This document shows, piece after piece, positions 1 to 9,895 of a stretch of DNA of 64,000 nucleotides (its first letter is position 1; each line of letters opens with the position of its first letter). The DNA is from Methylobacterium durans (GTDB taxonomy: Bacteria > Pseudomonadota > Alphaproteobacteria > Rhizobiales > Beijerinckiaceae). Under the pieces are notes generated by a model that ran no database searches, was not told the origin of the DNA, and saw nothing but the letters and a program-made list of their open reading frames with translations. The stretch covers positions 1,054,001 through 1,118,000 of the forward strand of contig NZ_CP029550.1 of assembly GCF_003173715.1 (NCBI RefSeq), in the 5' to 3' direction. The position numbers and the translations under genes were made by a program.

Positions 1-2
1 AG

Positions 3-215
3 CCGCAGGAAGCCGGCAAGGCCGAGGCGCTCGTCGACGCCCTCCCCTTCGCGAAGCCGGAGAAGGCGGAGCGCAGCGTCGCCGACCGTCGCGCCGAGGC
101 GAAGATGAAGGGCTATGTCGGGGAAGCCTGCCCCGAATGCGCGAACTTCACCCTCGTGCGCAACGGGACCTGCCTGAAGTGCGACACCTGCGGCTCGACC
201 ACGGGCTGCAGCTGA
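3..215 (+). CDS. nrdJ: Vitamin B12-dependent ribonucleotide reductase, C-terminal end (partial)
   Basis: Only the last 70 codons lie in the window; the gene enters from the left edge. It reduces ribonucleotides to deoxyribonucleotides using adenosylcobalamin (class II enzyme, cytosol). The visible tail ends with a cysteine-rich segment, CPEC then CLKCDTCG and a final GC-S, which is the redox-active C-terminal zinc-ribbon-like tail typical of class II reductases of Alphaproteobacteria. The catalytic core is outside the window, so assignment rests on this tail alone. A strong hairpin follows about 90 bases downstream. Confidence 0.85.
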   Translation, partial: PQEAGKAEALVDALPFAKPEKAERSVADRRAEAKMKGYVGEACPECANFTLVRNGTCLKCDTCGSTTGCS

Positions 216-307
216 GCCCGCGGCCTCGGGCTCGCGAAGGACAGCGTCGAGCCGGCCATCGCAAGATGGCCGTCCGACCTGAGCCGGGGTTCCGCTCACA
301 GCCGATA

Positions 308-343
308 GCAGAAGGGGCGCCGTGCCACCGGCGCCCCTTCTGC
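308..343. terminator. Long GC hairpin between convergent genes
   Basis: Two perfectly complementary 14-base arms (GCAGAAGGGGCGCC at 308-321 and its complement at 330-343) enclose an 8-base loop. It sits between the ends of nrdJ (+) and the TonB receptor (-), so it could terminate both. There is no clear T tract next to the stem on either strand, so intrinsic termination is plausible, not certain. Confidence 0.6.
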
Positions 344-440
344 GTGGGAGCGTTTTCAGGATCGGCCGTGAACCCGGTTCGGGCAGCCCGCCACGCCCCC
401 GGGGCGGCCTCGATCTGCGAGGGCCGATGCGCCCCGTCGC

Positions 441-2720
441 CTACCAGCGGTAGGTCAGCTTCGCGATGACCCGACGGCCTTCCGCGTAGAAGCAGCCGAA
501 ATCGGCGGTGAAGCACGAGGCGACGTAGTGCTTGTCGAGGAGGTTCGTCGCGTTGATCGAGAGGCGATAATTGCCGCGCGTGTAGCTGATCACGCTGTCG
601 AGCACGGTGGCGGAGGGGACCTTGAAGGTGTTGGCATCGTCCCCGAAGGTCGAGCCCACGAAGCGGATGCCGCCGCCGAACTGGAAGCCCCGCAAGTCGC
701 CCGTCTGCAGCGTGTAGTCGCCCCAGACCGAGATCCGGTGCCGGGGCACCGTGACCGGCACCCGGCCGGCATTGCCGCCGTCCGGGTCCTTCGTGATCTC
801 CGCGTCGATGTAGGCGTAGGCGGCCCGGACGTTGAGGCCGTCCGTCAGGCTGACGACGCTCTCGAGTTCGACGCCGCGGGAATTGATCTCGCCGGTCTGG
901 CGCGCCGCGAAGGTTGCGTTGACCGCGTCGAAGCGGATCACGTTCTGGCGGGTCAGGTCGAAGGCAGCGGCCGTGAAGTAGCCCCGGAAGCCCGGCGGCT
1001 GGTACTTCACGCCGACCTCGTACTGGCGGCCGGATTCGGGCTCGAACAGGCGGCCGTTCAGGTCGACGTTGAGGACCGGCAGGAAGGATTCGGAGTAGCT
1101 GACGTAGGGCGCGACGCCGTTGTCGAAATTGTAGATCAGGCCGGCCTTGCCGGTGAACGCCTGCACCGCCTTGTCGGTGCGGGTCGCGTTGAAGCGGTCG
1201 GCGACGGTGGTGTCGGCCCAGTCGCTGCGGCCGCCGAGCACCAGGGTGAAGCGGTCGAACTTGATCTGATCCTGCAGGTAGAGGCCGACCTGGTCCTGCC
1301 CGACCTTCAGGTCCTGGAAGCGGGTGACGGGGCTCGTAGGGCCGGTATAGACCGGCCGGAACACGTTGATCGGGTCGACGCCGAAGCTGCTCAGGCTGTC
1401 GGTGTAGCCCGTGCTCCGGTAGTCGAGCCCGAAGAGCATCGTGTGGCCGAAGGGGCCCGTCGCGAACCGGACCTGAGCCTGGTTGTCGATCGCGAAGGTG
1501 TGCAGGACGGAGCGGCCGGCGCCTCCGATCCGGGCGAGGTCGCCGACGACCGGGTCGATGTAGCCGGAACCGTAGGCCAGGATCTGATCGTTGCGGAGGT
1601 AGCTGAAGCGGGCGTTCTGGCGCACGATCAGGTCGTCGGAGAACCGGTGCTCGAACAGGTAGCCGATCGAGGCCTGATCGGTGTCGTAGCGGTCGAGGCC
1701 GGGGATGCCGACGAAGCGGTTGCGCGGGATGAAGCGGCCGAGATTGTCGGTCACCGTGCCGAGCGCCGGCAGGAACTGCAGGCCCCAGCCCGCCCGGTCC
1801 CTCTGGTAATTGGCGAGCACCGTGAGCGTCGTGTCCGCGTCGGGCCGCCACGTCACGGCCGGCGCGATGAAGACGCGGTCGTCGTTGACGAAGTCGATCT
1901 GGTTGCCGGCCTGGCGCACGACGCCGGTCAGGCGGTAGGCCCACTGGCCCTGCGGGTCGACCGGTCCGCCGAAATCGAACTCGCCCTGCACCCGGTCGAA
2001 GCTGCCTCCGAGGAGCGAGACCTCGCCGAAGGAGGTGAAGAGCGGCCGCTTGCTGACGTAGTTGATGACGCCGCCGGGGCCGTTCTGCCCGTAGAGGACG
2101 GAGGCCGGCCCCTTCAGGATCTCGATCCGCTCCGCCCCGTAGGGATCGAGGCAGTTGAAGTCGGCCTGGGAGGTGCCGGGCAGCCGCAGGCCGTCGCGGT
2201 AGACGGAGTTGCTCGTCACGTCGAAGCCGCGGATCTGGAATCCGCCGCAGCGGGTGTCGCTCGCGGTGTTGACCGTGCCCGACACGCCCGCAACGTAGTT
2301 CAGCGTCTCGCCGAGCGAGAGCGCCTGCTGCGTGGCGATCTGGTCCGCGGTCACGATCGCGATCGATTCCGGCGTCTCGATGAGCGGCGTGTCGGTCTTG
2401 GTGGCGGTGGCCGAGCGGGTCGCCACGAAGCCCTGGACGGGCCCGTAGGCGCTCTCGCCGGGCGGCCCGCCGCCGGCTCCCGCACCGGCGACGCTCAGGG
2501 TCTCGAGGGTCACGGCGGCCCCGGCCTGCTGCGCCTCGGCCGTGTTCCACGTGACCCCGGCGGCGAGGGTGCAGAATGCGCCGCGCAGGCCGATTGCCGC
2601 GACCGAGGAGAGCAGGCGCGCGCGGTGGGGCTGCCCTCCCCGCTCCGACCCGAATGGCCGGGACGTTCGCGGAGCGCGCCCGCAGCACCGCTCACCGAAA
2701 CTCAACCGACCGATACGCAT
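441..2720 (-). CDS. TonB-dependent siderophore receptor
   Basis: Outer-membrane receptor of 759 residues, the usual size for ferrichrome/catecholate-type siderophore receptors, importing a ferric chelate with energy from TonB-ExbBD. A signal peptide ends near residue 65 at TAEA-QQ. The plug domain follows (about 95-230) with typical strings such as ETPESIAIVTADQI, FQIRGFD, and IEILKGPASVLYGQ. The rest is a 22-strand barrel ending in the aromatic terminus LTYRW. Four cysteines are seen, including a pair in the plug loop and a CFTADFGC loop near the C-terminus. The substrate cannot be read from sequence. No TonB, ABC importer or siderophore synthesis gene lies beside it. A Fur-like palindrome lies upstream, so iron (or another metal) control is inferred. 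Confidence 0.9.
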   Translation of the reverse strand: MRIGRLSFGERCCGRAPRTSRPFGSERGGQPHRARLLSSVAAIGLRGAFCTLAAGVTWNTAEAQQAGAAVTLETLSVAGAGAGGGPPGESAYGPVQGFVATRSATATKTDTPLIETPESIAIVTADQIATQQALSLGETLNYVAGVSGTVNTASDTRCGGFQIRGFDVTSNSVYRDGLRLPGTSQADFNCLDPYGAERIEILKGPASVLYGQNGPGGVINYVSKRPLFTSFGEVSLLGGSFDRVQGEFDFGGPVDPQGQWAYRLTGVVRQAGNQIDFVNDDRVFIAPAVTWRPDADTTLTVLANYQRDRAGWGLQFLPALGTVTDNLGRFIPRNRFVGIPGLDRYDTDQASIGYLFEHRFSDDLIVRQNARFSYLRNDQILAYGSGYIDPVVGDLARIGGAGRSVLHTFAIDNQAQVRFATGPFGHTMLFGLDYRSTGYTDSLSSFGVDPINVFRPVYTGPTSPVTRFQDLKVGQDQVGLYLQDQIKFDRFTLVLGGRSDWADTTVADRFNATRTDKAVQAFTGKAGLIYNFDNGVAPYVSYSESFLPVLNVDLNGRLFEPESGRQYEVGVKYQPPGFRGYFTAAAFDLTRQNVIRFDAVNATFAARQTGEINSRGVELESVVSLTDGLNVRAAYAYIDAEITKDPDGGNAGRVPVTVPRHRISVWGDYTLQTGDLRGFQFGGGIRFVGSTFGDDANTFKVPSATVLDSVISYTRGNYRLSINATNLLDKHYVASCFTADFGCFYAEGRRVIAKLTYRW

Positions 2721-2837
2721 GCCGACGCCCGACTTCCTCGAACACAGACCTGCGACTGTCGATGGATCGACCGGTCAGTCAAGAAATACCCAGCTCTCCG
2801 ACTCCGGTTTGTCCTTGTCGTGGCGCATAAATCACAA

Positions 2838-2854
2838 ATTGTAATCATTACAAT
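2838..2854. promoter_or_regulatory. 17-base perfect palindrome, Fur-family-like operator
   Basis: The sequence ATTGTAAT-C-ATTACAAT is a perfect inverted repeat with a single central base, 118 bases upstream of the TonB receptor start and in an unusually AT-rich patch. Its 7-1-7 core matches the enteric Fur half-site pattern at 10 of 14 arm positions, so a Fur/Mur/Zur-type metalloregulator is the likely binder. The rest of the 2721-3098 intergenic stretch shows no gene. It holds this operator, the presumed receptor promoter and the leader of the cyclase gene. Confidence 0.5.
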
Positions 2855-3098
2855 CGGATGAATGCTTGACCGCGACCCGCATTCGAGGCGCGCGAGGGAT
2901 CCGAAAGCGCGGGAATACGGGACGGTCCGGCAAAATTCGGGGCCCGCGACCGCGTCAGGCCCTCCAATCAGTGGCCGGTTCGGCGCCTGCAGGGCGCGGC
3001 GGATCGCTGTCCGGGGGCGCCCTATGGCCCCGCGTGCCCGGCCATGCTCTTATCCGGCCCTCTCCCGTCTCGCCGAGGCGGGGAACCCGGAGGCCGTC

Positions 3099-4466
3099 AT
3101 GCGGCCAGGTCTGCGCCCCGACGCCGCAGCCGAGGCGATCGCGCCGCTGATCGGCATCGCCCCGCGCCCGCTGGAGGGCGACCTCGTCGCCGCGCTGATG
3201 CGCCGTCACGAGGTCGCGGCGGAGCGGCTGATCGGGTGGGTCCGCGTGGCGATCGGGATCTGCGTCTTCGTGACGGTGATCGTCGCCGATCAGGTGATGC
3301 TGCGATGGACGGGCGCGTCCCTCGATCTGTTCATGCGCAATGCCTGGATCGCCGCGCTCGGCTTCCTGGCGGTCGGCGTCGTCAGCATCGGGCTCGCGGT
3401 GCCGCCGCGCTGGCGCCACGCCTATTCCTACCTGTTCATGGTGCTCGATGTCGGGCTCGTGCTCGTCATCGCCTACCTCGCGCTCGCCGAGCGTGGGCTG
3501 CCCGGCAACGCGCTGCCCTCGGCGCCGATCATCTGGGCGGCGCCCCTCGTCCTGGCGGTCGGTGCTTTGCGCTACGACGTCGCCGTGCAGCTCTGCGCGA
3601 TCGCGCTGCTCGCGCTCGGCATCGTCGCGATCGCGGCGGCGCTCGACCACCGCCTGATCCTCGATCCGGCCGCGCCGGACGGGCCCGCCTGGCCCGGATT
3701 GTTCTCCATGCCGGTCAACGTGATGCGGTTCACGCTGCTCCTCCTGGCGGGGGCCGCGACCGCCTTCGGCATCGTGCGCTCGCGCCGCCTCCTGTCCTCG
3801 GCCGTCAAGGACGCCGTCGGGCGCGCGAGCCTCGCGCGCTTCCTGCCGGCCGAGATCGCGCCCCGTGTCGCGGCCGGCGACGTCGGCCTGCGCCGAGGGC
3901 GCCGGCAACGGGCGGTCATCGTGTTCGTCGACATCCGGGACTCGACCGGGATGGCCGAGGGCATGGACCCGGAGCGCCTGTCGCAGTTCTTCACCGCCTT
4001 CCGCACCCGCATCCTCGGCTGCGTGCGCCGCCACCACGGCATCGTCGACAAGTTCATCGGCGACGGGGCGCTGATCCTGTTCGGCGTGCCGGACGAGGGC
4101 AGCGACGATGCGGGCCGCGCCCTCGCCTTCGCGCACGACCTCGTCGGCATCGTCGAGGCCTGGAACGCGACGCAGGAGATGCCCCATCCCGTGCGCATCG
4201 GCATCGGCATCCATGTCGGCGAGGTTTTCTGCGGCATCGTCGGCGACGAGGAGCGGATGGAGTTCACGGTGCTGGGCGACGCCGTCAACGTCGCCTCGCG
4301 GCTGGAACAGGCGACCAAGCGCTACGGCGCGATGATCCTGGCCTCCGGGGCGGCCGTCGAGGGCACGGCGGAGCGCGACGCCTGGCGGGAGATCGGCCGG
4401 GAGCCGTTTGCCGGGCGCAAGGAGCTGATCACGATCTACGCCCCCGCGGCCGCCGGCGAGGGCTGA
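3099..4466 (+). CDS. Membrane class III adenylate/guanylate cyclase
   Basis: 455 residues. The N-terminal half has about six membrane segments (roughly residues 46-66, 82-103, 111-131, 145-160, 165-186, 213-232). The C-terminal half (about 265-440) is a class III nucleotide cyclase domain with metal-binding FVDIRDST, KFIGDGALILFG and the LGDAVNVASRLE signature. It probably makes cAMP from ATP. An open frame continues upstream, but ATG 3099 is chosen because a GGAGG-type site precedes it and the sequence before it is not protein-like. Its last 38 bases overlap, tail to tail, the end of the ABC-like gene on the other strand. Confidence 0.85.
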   Translation: MRPGLRPDAAAEAIAPLIGIAPRPLEGDLVAALMRRHEVAAERLIGWVRVAIGICVFVTVIVADQVMLRWTGASLDLFMRNAWIAALGFLAVGVVSIGLAVPPRWRHAYSYLFMVLDVGLVLVIAYLALAERGLPGNALPSAPIIWAAPLVLAVGALRYDVAVQLCAIALLALGIVAIAAALDHRLILDPAAPDGPAWPGLFSMPVNVMRFTLLLLAGAATAFGIVRSRRLLSSAVKDAVGRASLARFLPAEIAPRVAAGDVGLRRGRRQRAVIVFVDIRDSTGMAEGMDPERLSQFFTAFRTRILGCVRRHHGIVDKFIGDGALILFGVPDEGSDDAGRALAFAHDLVGIVEAWNATQEMPHPVRIGIGIHVGEVFCGIVGDEERMEFTVLGDAVNVASRLEQATKRYGAMILASGAAVEGTAERDAWREIGREPFAGRKELITIYAPAAAGEG

Positions 4467-7200
4467 GTTCGAGATCCCGGCCCGAATCCGTGCGCGCAGG
4501 CGCGGCGGGCGCCTCCGGACTGCTCGCCGCCCCTCCGGGCCCCACCGTGATCCGGACGTCGAGATCGGCCGCGAGCGCGGCGGACGCGGTGAACAGCACC
4601 AGAGACGTGCGCCCCGCGGACCAGTCCGGCGCGGCGAGGAAGCCGACGAGCGTCCGGTCGAGGGCGCCCGCATCCTCGACGACGAGGATCGCGGGCAGGG
4701 TGACCGCGGCGCGCGCAAGCTCGATCCTGGCGCGCTGGTCCTCCGTCAGGAGCTGGCCGCGGTTGCCGACGTCGAAATCGAGGCCGCGGCGCTCGATCCA
4801 CTCCTCCAGGTCGAAGCGCCGGACCGCCGCCAGCACGTGCTCGCGCATGTCGGCCTCCGCGTGCATGCGCCGCGTGTTGATCCGGCCGAACAGCAGGTTC
4901 TCGAGGATCGAGATGCGCGGGTTGATCCGGTCCGGATCGTAGGGCTCGATCCCGGTGCCGTCCACGCCGCCGAGCGCGCTCTGGACGAGGCCCCGCGCCT
5001 TGACGATCCGGACTTCGAGCGCCGCATCGAGGAGGCCGAAGCGCTGGCGTGTCTCGACGTAGCTCAGGGTCAGGGCGAGGAAGGCCGGGCGGTCCTCCGG
5101 TTCGAGCCCGCCGTCCTTGTCGATCCGCGCGAGCTGGCGGACATAGTCCGGCAAGGCTTCAGGCGTGATCAGCGAGAAGCGCCGGAACAGGGTGTGCCCC
5201 TGGGGCAGGTCCCGGAAGATCTCGACGAGGTTTCGGGCGATCGCCACGCCGGTCTCGACGAGCGCATCCCGAAGGCCGGCCCGGTCGATGGCCGCGAGGA
5301 AAGCCGGCTCGGCCGCGAGGCGGTTCATCAGCCCGGGATCCCTCAGCACGCCGAACAGCAGGTTCTCCGCGACTGTGGCCTCGTCGTTGTAGCGGTCTGC
5401 GGCGAAGGGCACGACGAGGCCGCCGCGCTTCGCCCGGTCGAGGAGCGCCTGCAGGTGCCGGCGGGCGGCGATCAGGCGCGCGCCGATCGTGGGATCGGGC
5501 GCCCCCAGGCAGGGTGCCGAGAGACCGAACCGGTACAGGTCCCGCCGCATCCCGAGCCCGCCGAGGAGCGTCAGGATCCGCCGGTCGAGCCCGTCCGCGT
5601 CGGAGAGCCCGAGCCGGGCGTAGTCGATCCAGTTCTGCTCGATCGTCTCCACCGGGTTCCCGGTCCGCAGGGCCTCGGCGCGCTTCGCCTCGTCGGCGAT
5701 GGCGGTCCCGGTCGGGACGCGGTGCAGCCCGTAGACGACGTTGTCGCGGATCGAGCCGGGGAACAGGTTCGGGCTGCGTCCCGCATAGGCGATCAGCCGG
5801 CTGCGGACGGATTGGGCGAGCCCCGAGAGCTCGTGGCCCCCGAGCCGGATCGACCCGCTCAGGGGCGCGTCGAGCCCGATGAGGGCGCGCGCCAGCACGT
5901 GGGCGATCGCGCCGTCCTCCACGACGAGGCCGACACGCGCCGGCAGCGCGATCGTCGCGTCGGCGACCTCGACGACCTCGCCGTCGTGGGGGCTCTTCAG
6001 GCTCACGTCCTCCCATTGCAGCGTGTCGGCCGCGGGGATCGGCGCATCCGCCTCGTCCGCATCCTCCGCCTCCGGCCGGCGCAGGCGGTGGGGGGCGAAA
6101 TGCGCCGCCACGGTCTCGTATTTCACCTCGACGTCGAGGCGCTGCTGATCCCAGTCGATGAGTTCCTTCAGCGGCGGCGGCAGGTCCCGATAGGCCGCGA
6201 GGACGGCGACGAGCTGGCCGATGTCGAGCTGGCCATGCAGGGCGAACATGCCGCCGATCGCGTAGAACAGGAACGGCGTCACCTGCGCCAGCAGGTTGTT
6301 GAGATACTTGATCGCGAATTTGCGCTGGTAGATCCGCAGCCTGAGGCTGTAGAGCCCGTGCAGCCGGCCACCGAATTCCGCCCGCTCCCACCGGCCCGCA
6401 TCGTTGACCGTCACGGCGTCGAGCCCTTCGAGCACCTCGCCGACATGGCCGGCGAGTTCCCGCGACCGGAGTTGCCGCTCGCGGCTGAGGCGCAGGATCG
6501 TCCGCCGCAGGCGCGGGATGACGATGAACTGCACGGCGACGATCGAGGCCGCGACGAGGCCGAGCCACGCGTTCTGCATCAGGATGAAGGTCAGGGCGGT
6601 CGCCGCCTGCGTGCCCAGGAAGACCGGGCTGATAATGGCGTCGCCGATGAAGGAGCCGATCGGCTCGACCTCGTCGCGGATGATCGTCGCCGTCTCCGAG
6701 GCCTTCACCTCGCGCTGCGCCTCCGGCGTGAAGCGGAGCATCAGCGAGAACAGCTGGAACCGGAGCCGGCGCAGCATGCGCTCGCCGAGCACGCCCTTCG
6801 AGAGGTTGATCCAAAACTTGAAGGCGCCGTTGATCAGGACCAGCGCGAGGAAGAGCCCGGACAGGCCGATCAGCAGGTCCATCCGCTCGAGCTGGAAGCC
6901 TCCGAACAGCGTCCGCGAGCCGCCGCCGAGCCATTCCGGCCAGTGGATCGTGAGATCGAGGAAGGAGGCCGTCCGGCGCCCCTCTCCGAACGCCTTGCCG
7001 GTGATCGCGTCGTTCACGATTCGCCGGGGCAGGTCCAGGGAGGCGAAGTAGAACGGCAGGGAGGCGAAGACGACGGCGCATATGGCGAGCTGATCCCGCT
7101 TCGAATGCGCCCAGATGTACCGAAAGAGGGTCGGCTGCAGTTCACGCATCGGTTTCGGGGCTCGCCCCTCCGCTCGGCCGGACTTGACAACATGGGACAT
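4429..7200 (-). CDS. ABC exporter-like membrane protein with degenerate ATPase motifs
   Basis: 923 residues. Residues about 35-345 form an ABC-exporter-type membrane domain with some five or six hydrophobic segments. The rest aligns in layout with a nucleotide-binding domain (SGSIRLGGHEL at 448-458, SPNLFPGSIRDNVVYG at 476-491, a second ENLLFG repeat, and a terminal signature region), but the motifs are broken. The Walker A site is replaced by VVEDGAIAH (426-434), LSGGQ by LTEDQ (818-822), Walker B reads VVED with acid order reversed, and the switch histidine is missing. The domain also carries about 300 extra residues. It is divergently oriented from the glycosyltransferase operon, about 100 bases away. 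Active ATP-driven export is doubtful. A regulatory or scaffold role is conjecture. Confidence 0.7.
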   Translation of the reverse strand: MSHVVKSGRAEGRAPKPMRELQPTLFRYIWAHSKRDQLAICAVVFASLPFYFASLDLPRRIVNDAITGKAFGEGRRTASFLDLTIHWPEWLGGGSRTLFGGFQLERMDLLIGLSGLFLALVLINGAFKFWINLSKGVLGERMLRRLRFQLFSLMLRFTPEAQREVKASETATIIRDEVEPIGSFIGDAIISPVFLGTQAATALTFILMQNAWLGLVAASIVAVQFIVIPRLRRTILRLSRERQLRSRELAGHVGEVLEGLDAVTVNDAGRWERAEFGGRLHGLYSLRLRIYQRKFAIKYLNNLLAQVTPFLFYAIGGMFALHGQLDIGQLVAVLAAYRDLPPPLKELIDWDQQRLDVEVKYETVAAHFAPHRLRRPEAEDADEADAPIPAADTLQWEDVSLKSPHDGEVVEVADATIALPARVGLVVEDGAIAHVLARALIGLDAPLSGSIRLGGHELSGLAQSVRSRLIAYAGRSPNLFPGSIRDNVVYGLHRVPTGTAIADEAKRAEALRTGNPVETIEQNWIDYARLGLSDADGLDRRILTLLGGLGMRRDLYRFGLSAPCLGAPDPTIGARLIAARRHLQALLDRAKRGGLVVPFAADRYNDEATVAENLLFGVLRDPGLMNRLAAEPAFLAAIDRAGLRDALVETGVAIARNLVEIFRDLPQGHTLFRRFSLITPEALPDYVRQLARIDKDGGLEPEDRPAFLALTLSYVETRQRFGLLDAALEVRIVKARGLVQSALGGVDGTGIEPYDPDRINPRISILENLLFGRINTRRMHAEADMREHVLAAVRRFDLEEWIERRGLDFDVGNRGQLLTEDQRARIELARAAVTLPAILVVEDAGALDRTLVGFLAAPDWSAGRTSLVLFTASAALAADLDVRITVGPGGAASSPEAPAAPARTDSGRDLELSPRRRPRGRRS

Positions 7201-7303
7201 CTAGAAGTTGTCATGCTTGGCCGCCTCTTGCGAGAGGCCAGGCATCGGTCGTTCCCGGCCGATCCGCCGAGAGAGGAAGAGTGTTCGAGATGGAACGCTT
7301 CCG

Positions 7304-8571
7304 GTGAGGGACGCCCCCGCCTCGGCCCCGCGCGTGCTGATCTACAGCCACGACACGTTCGGGCTGGGGCACCTGCGCCGCTCGCGCGCCATCGCGCACG
7401 CGATCGTCGCGGTGGAGCGCGAAGCCCGTGTCGTGATCGCCTCCGGCTCGCCCTTCGTCGACCGATTCGCCTTCTCCGACCGGGTCTCGGCCGTGCGCCT
7501 CCCGCCCGTGACCAAGCGCGTCGACGGAATCTACGCCCCGCTCGAACCAGGTGGCGCCCTCGACGAGCGGATCGCGGAGCGCGCGGCCATCATCGAGGCG
7601 ACGGCGGAGGCGTTTCGCCCCGACCTGGCGATCGTCGACAAGGAGCCGACCGGCCTGCACGGCGAACTCCTGCCGACGCTGGAGCGCCTGTCGGTGCGCG
7701 GCTGCAGATGCGTGCTCGGCCTGCGCGACATCCTCGACGATGCGGAGCGCCTGGCGCCCGAATGGGAGCGCAAGGGCGCGGTCGCGGCGGTGGAGCGCTT
7801 CTACGACGAGATCTGGGTCTATGGCGCCGCGCGCATCCACGAGCCGCTGCGCGCGCTCGCGCTCGGCCCCTCGAACAGGCTCCACTACCTGGGCTACCTG
7901 CGCCGCGAGGCTCCGCACTGGCCGCCCGGCCGCTCCGAGCCGACGATGGCGGGCGCCCCCTTCCTCCTGGTCACCCCGGCGGCGGCGGCGACGGGGCCGG
8001 GCTGATCGACTGGGTGATCTCGGCCTACGAGGCCGATCCCGGCCTGCCGCTGCCCGCCATCGTCGCCTTCGGGCCGTTCCTCGATCCGGAGACGCGCGCG
8101 GGCTTCCTCGCGCGGGTCGCGCGGCAGCCGGGCCGCCTCACGGCCATCACCTTCGACAGCGAGATCGAGCACCTGATGAGCCGGGCCGCCGGCATCGTGG
8201 CGATGGGCGGCTACAACACGTTCTGCGAGATCCTCTCCTTCGACCGGCGGGCCCTGCTGGTGCCGCGCACGGAGCCGCGGCGGGAGCAGGAGATCCGCGC
8301 CGTCGCCGCCGAGGCGCTCGGCCTCGCGCGCATGCTCCACGCCGACGCGGAGCGCGAACCCGCCCGGATGGCCGCCGCCCTGCGGGCGCTTCCGGACCAG
8401 CCGGAGCCGTCGCTATCCCTCCCGCCGGGCCTGCTCGACGGGCTCGGCGGCGTGGTCGAGCGCCTGCGCGCGATCCTCGCCACCGAGCCCGTCCCCCTCA
8501 CCCTGCCGGCGCAGGGCCCGCCCTTCGTGGAGAGCCGGGCCGAGCCCGCCCTCGGATGCGCCCATCCATGA
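7304..8571 (+). CDS. Predicted glycosyltransferase (GT28/MurG-like), one-base frameshift
   Basis: The N-terminal part reads LIYSHDTFGLGHLRRS, typical of COG4671-type predicted glycosyltransferases. The C-terminal part carries the donor-site string MGGYNTFCEIL followed by LLVPRTEPRREQEIRA. The two halves are in different frames. The first frame stops at 8005 after VTPAAAATGPG, whereas adding one G in the GC run near 7974-7995 gives VTPGGGGDG and continues intact to 8571 (422 residues). GTG 7304 is chosen as start because earlier TTG starts precede non-conserved sequence. It is the first gene of a chain of overlapping genes. Sequencing error is favoured over a real mutation because three other genes here show the same defect. 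Confidence 0.7.
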
Positions 8572-9895
8572 GCGCGCGCGACGCCAGCGCCCGGCCGGCG
8601 AGCGGCGCGCGCATCGCGATCGTGCTGAAGGGCTATCCGAGGCTGTCCGAGACCTTCATCGCGCAGGAGATCCTGGCGCTCGAAGGTCGCGGCTTCGACC
8701 TTGAGGTCTGGTCGCTGCGCCACCCCACGGACGGGGAGCGCCACCCGATCCATGCGGCGATCCGCGCGCCCGTCGCCTACCTGCCGGAATACCTGCACCA
8801 CGCCCCGTCGCGGGTGCTGAGGGGTTCCTCACGGCCGCGCGGCGGCCGGGCTTCTTCGGGCTCATGCGCGCCTTCGCGCGGGATCTCGTGCGGGACCCGA
8901 CGCCCGCGCGCCTGCGCCGCCTCGGGCAGGCGCTGGTGCTCGCCCGCGAATTACCGGGGGCGGTGGCCCATCTCCACGCCCACTTCCTGCACGCCCCGGC
9001 GAGCGTCGCGCGCTACACGGCGCTGCTGACGGGGCGCCGCTGGAGCGCCTCGGCCCACGCGAAGGACATCTGGACGACGCCGGCCTGGGACTTGTCCGAC
9101 AAGCTCGCCGATGCAGCCTGGGCGGTCACCTGCACCCGCGACGGCCTCGCACGCCTCGATGCGCTCGCGCCCCCCGGCCGGGTCGCCCTCGCCTATCACG
9201 GGCTCGATCTCGCGCGCCTGCCCGGCCCGCCCCCGCCGCGCCCGCCCCGCGACGGGTCCGACCGCGCCGATCCCGTCCGGCTCGTCTCCGTCGGGCGGCT
9301 CGTCGCCAAGAAGGGGCATGACGACCTGATCGCGGCCCTCGCCCGCCTGCCCGCCGGGCTGCACTGGCATCTCGACCTGATCGGCGACGGAGAGCGGCGC
9401 GGGGACCTCGAGGCCCTGGCCCGGTCGCACGGCCTTCAGGCGCGGGTCCGCTTTCACGGCGCGCGGGCGCATCCGGCTGTGATCGCCGCGATGCAGGAGG
9501 CCGACCTGTTCGTGCTGCCGACCAAGGCCGCCCCCTCCGGCGACCGGGATGGCCTGCCGAACGTGCTGATGGAGGCTGCGAGCCAGGACCTTCCCATCCT
9601 CGCCACCGCCTTCGCGGGCACGCCGGAATTCGTGACCGACGGGGTGCACGGCGTCCTCGTGGCGCCGGGCGATCCGGTCTCGCTCTCCGAGGCCATCGCG
9701 GCGCTCGCCCGCGATCCAGGCCGGCGCCGGCGCCTCGCCGCCGCGGCGGGGGCGCGCCTGAAGGCGGAATTCACGCACGAGGCGGGAATCGACCTCATCG
9801 GCGCGCGGCTGGCCGCCTCGGCCGGCCTCGTTCCGGCGCTGATGCGGCGCGTGCCCGGGCCCCACGCGGCAGGCTGCCCGTCATGCGCATCCTGA
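8568..9895 (+). CDS. Family 4 glycosyltransferase, one-base frameshift
   Basis: Starts in an ATGA overlap with the upstream glycosyltransferase. Restored product is 442 residues. The N-terminal domain has IAIVLKGYPRLSETFI, typical of GT4 enzymes acting on exopolysaccharide or lipid-linked acceptors. The C-terminal domain has LVSVGRLVAKKGHDDLI, LIGDGE and the DGLPNVLMEAASQDLPI donor-site region. The frame breaks near 8821-8824, where one extra G in the GGGG run joins SRVLRG to FLTAARRPGFFGLM. Sugar donor and acceptor cannot be inferred. It is likely cytosolic or membrane-peripheral and works with the flanking glycosyltransferases. Confidence 0.75.

Noticed and set aside
528..2861. Very long plus-strand frame opposite the TonB receptor
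   Set aside because: High GC leaves antisense frames open. Composition is Val/Asp/Arg/Glu-rich with no motif, and the minus strand has a clear receptor.
4837..7200. Long plus-strand frame opposite the ABC-like gene, in one frame with the end of the first glycosyltransferase
   Set aside because: Only its last part (after about 7985) is real glycosyltransferase sequence; the rest is antisense shadow.
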